Origin: Plakobranchus ocellatus
Taxonomy: Eukaryota > Mollusca > Gastropoda > Plakobranchidae
NCBI GenBank assembly: GCA_019648995.1
Contig: BLXT01004061.1
Coordinates: 3,910,755-3,932,010 of the forward strand
Direction: 5' to 3'
DNA: 21,256 nucleotides
The notes beneath the pieces were generated by a model that was given only the letters and a program-made list of their open reading frames with translations, had not been told where the DNA came from and searched no databases. Made by a program: the position numbers and the translations under genes. Shown piece by piece: positions 20,970 through 21,256 of this stretch. Numbering within the stretch: the first letter of the stretch is position 1; each line of letters begins with the position of its first letter.

Positions 20970-21256
20970 TACAGGTAAAGGTGTCTATTTATTGGGGGAG
21001 GGGTTACCTTTGGGGTTACTTCGCGGACATTGTAATTCCAAAATATTTAGTTGCCTCCCTTTGATTGGTGTTGGACGTTTTTCCCTTGTTAGCGCCTTTT
21101 CAGGCCGGTTTCATCACACAAACGATAATGTAACAGACATGTGGAATCAACATTAGAAAGAGACCAGAGACCACACACCCGATTCCATCGCACATAAAAA
21201 AGAACATAAAATTATCTGTCATAATAGTTGAATAGACCAATAACTCTTAGCTTTCA
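20970..21256 (-). promoter_or_regulatory. CpG-richer edge, possible promoter or first exon of the ASB gene
   Basis: CpG dinucleotides cluster here (cttcgcgg, gacgtt, agcgcc, gccgg, cgataa, ccgatt, atcgca), whereas much of the window has few. On the minus strand a donor-like caaag|gtaacc lies near 21010. Assignment to the ASB gene about 2.6 kb away is inference; a divergent plus-strand gene past the edge is an equal option. Confidence 0.25.

Noticed and set aside
20950-21055. Acceptor-like attacag followed by about 30 open codons on the plus strand
   Set aside because: The acceptor is followed directly by a donor-like gtaaag, the frame stops at once after, and the peptide has no recognisable family.

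Overview
The window reads as nuclear DNA from a mollusc, most likely a pulmonate-type gastropod. It is AT-rich, its genes are split by introns with GT..AG junctions, and it carries microsatellites, decayed non-LTR retrotransposons, a tRNA-derived SINE relic and many CTAGATCT-type repeats. Nothing bacterial was seen: no operons and no ribosome binding sites. The taxon is an inference from composition and repeat style, not from a marker gene.

Two protein-coding genes are well supported and converge. On the plus strand, 473-8470 holds the last six coding exons (930 nt, 309 residues plus stop) of a helical, armadillo-like protein. Its start lies left of the window. All five splice junctions keep one reading frame. 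Its best remembered resemblance is to the C-terminal part of MEI1 (meiosis inhibitor 1), but that name is tentative. A possible in-frame cassette exon lies in its last intron (6490-6621), and a canonical poly(A) signal lies at 9320. On the minus strand, 18363-15776 holds a complete two-exon gene for an ankyrin-repeat and SOCS-box (ASB) protein of 436 residues, a predicted substrate receptor of a Cullin-5 ubiquitin ligase.

The rest is introns, intergenic DNA and repeats. Two relics of one non-LTR retrotransposon family lie in opposite orientations (4085-4360 plus, 13361-14180 minus; the second keeps a YADD motif). A coding-like but frameshifted block at about 10900-12109 is unidentified and may be a decayed retrocopy. 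A diverged tandem array of roughly 67-70 nt units spans about 12370-13060. A tRNA-derived SINE relic lies in the ASB intron, beside a long (TA)n tract.

The right end, 19800-20950, is dense in repeats. It has two separate long palindromic elements with 45-75 nt arms (MITE-like or hairpin-forming) set among CTAGATCT repeats. The last 280 bases are visibly richer in CpG and could be a promoter or first exon, possibly for the ASB gene. The two genes show no obvious functional link; their tail-to-tail arrangement is probably incidental.
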